A DNA stretch of 64,000 nt from positions 1 through 64,000 of the forward strand of contig NZ_CAAJGM010000177.1 of the NCBI RefSeq assembly GCF_900996235.1. Reading direction: 5' to 3'. The DNA is from Paraburkholderia sp. BCC1885 (GTDB taxonomy: Bacteria; Pseudomonadota; Gammaproteobacteria; Burkholderiales; Burkholderiaceae). Shown here piece by piece: positions 63,300 to 64,000 of this stretch. Numbering within the stretch: the stretch's first letter is position 1; every line of letters begins with the position of its first letter. The translations under genes and the position numbers were made by a program. The notes under the pieces are model-generated. The model did no database searches and was not told where the DNA came from. It saw only the letters and a list, made by a program, of their open reading frames with translations.

Positions 63300-64000
63300 A
63301 TGAACCATAAGAGCTACCGGCTGGTATTCAGCCGACTGAGAGGAATGCTGGTTGCCGTCGAGGAAACCGCTACGGCAGCAGGAAAGGAAGCTGGACAAGT
63401 CACGGCTTGCAGGACGGGTAAAACGGGACGCCGCACAGCACTGTTTTCCCTGCGACAGATTGCCTTCGCCGCACTCGCGCTGCTCGGTGCGTTGCCTTCA
63501 TGGTCCGGCGCGCAGATCGTCCCGGGTGGCGCGCACGCTCCATCCGTCATCCAGACACAGAACGGGTTGCCGCAGGTCAACATCAACCGGCCGTCCGGCG
63601 CCGGTGTCTCGATGAACACCTATGGTCGGTTCGACGTGCAGCCGAAAGGTGCGATCCTGAACAACTCGCCGGTGATCGTGCAGACGCAGCAGGCGGGCAT
63701 GATCAACGGCAATCCGAACTTCGGCCCCGGCCAGTCGGCGCGCGTCATCGTCAACCAGGTCAATAGCAGCGCGGCAAGCCAGATCAACGGGCATCTTGAA
63801 GTTGCGGGCCAGCGCGCCGAGGTGGTCATTGCGAACGGAAGCGGGATTTCCGTGAACGGTGGCGGCTTCATCAACACGTCGCGGGCCATCCTCACCACCG
63901 GCACGCCGAATTTCGCGCCGGACGGCTCGCTCGCGGGCTTTAACGTGACGGGCGGCAACATCAACCGTGCAGGCACCTGCCGTGCGTTCGACCCTTCCGA
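63300..64000 (+). CDS. FhaB/CdiA-type exoprotein, 5' part (truncated by the window)
   Basis: The frame begins MNHKSYRLVFSRLRGMLVAVEETATAAGK, the extended signal-peptide region (ESPR) of two-partner-secreted proteins, followed by a hydrophobic core (LRQIAFAALALLGALPSWSGAQ) and a TPS/haemagglutination-activity domain (INRPSGAGVSMNTYGRFDVQPKGAILNNS; SAASQINGHLEVAGQRAEVVIANGSGISVNGGGFINTSRAILTTG). It would be secreted by a partner TpsB pore and may be an adhesin or CdiA toxin carrier. The 3' end is beyond the window. The last 10 codons read unlike the family (see findings). Confidence 0.88.
   Translation, partial: MNHKSYRLVFSRLRGMLVAVEETATAAGKEAGQVTACRTGKTGRRTALFSLRQIAFAALALLGALPSWSGAQIVPGGAHAPSVIQTQNGLPQVNINRPSGAGVSMNTYGRFDVQPKGAILNNSPVIVQTQQAGMINGNPNFGPGQSARVIVNQVNSSAASQINGHLEVAGQRAEVVIANGSGISVNGGGFINTSRAILTTGTPNFAPDGSLAGFNVTGGNINRAGTCRAFDPS

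Overview
The window looks like part of the second chromosome of a Burkholderiaceae bacterium, most likely Paraburkholderia. The evidence is high-GC coding with betaproteobacterial gene families, parS-type palindromes GTTTATGCGCATAAAC beside parA/parB, a Rep_3-family initiator, and a large iteron origin. The species cannot be fixed from the sequence alone.

Layout, left to right. 1-5.6 kb: a transposase tail and an interspersed repeat, then a lipid-trafficking set (MlaC/HpnM-type periplasmic carrier; hpnN-mlaA) and a hotdog thioesterase. 5.6-10.5 kb: hopanoid operon hpnD-hpnE-shc-hpnG on the minus strand, with no hpnC. 10.7-12.6 kb: a response regulator-CheC-GGDEF operon. 13.2-15.5 kb: a hybrid sensor kinase. 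15.8-19.9 kb: stress and hypothetical genes, a DnaA-box cluster, and an ECF sigma/zinc-finger anti-sigma pair. 20-21.9 kb: a GntP permease and an ArsC-like protein.

22-30.8 kb is the replication and partition locus: parS sites, parA, parB, convergent repA, about 2.4 kb of origin DNA with roughly 20 copies of an 18-bp iteron (consensus TCCCGnAAAnnCTCACCT), three 78-81 bp repeats, an AT-rich segment, a KfrA-like coiled-coil protein with a C-terminal zinc ribbon, a tyrosine-recombinase-fold protein lacking most catalytic residues, and a small gene under a near-perfect LexA box. Copies of the iteron, often as abutting pairs, also occur outside the origin at 29.2, 36.8, 61.8 and 63.0 kb. This dispersed set is the most unusual feature of the window.

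30.9-42 kb: threonine catabolism (XRE-cupin regulator, kbl, tdh), YceI, TetR plus a SnoaL-like protein, a PmrAB/QseBC-type two-component system with CTTAA-type boxes and a COG4705 membrane protein, and a catalase-like protein/cytochrome b561 pair.

42-60.4 kb: a complete aryl-polyene (APE) pigment cluster. One long minus-strand run of overlapping genes encodes the chain-length-factor-like protein, acyltransferase, two ACPs, membrane protein, ligase-dehydratase fusion, glycosyltransferase-acyltransferase fusion, ammonia-lyase, thioesterase, LolA-like and MMPL transport proteins, three ketosynthases, a dehydratase and a ketoreductase. A halogenase-like flavoprotein and a divergent methyltransferase sit at its far end. 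60.6-64 kb: a polysaccharide deacetylase, an OmpA-family protein, and the 5' end of a large FhaB/CdiA-type exoprotein cut by the window edge. No rRNA, tRNA or CRISPR array was seen.
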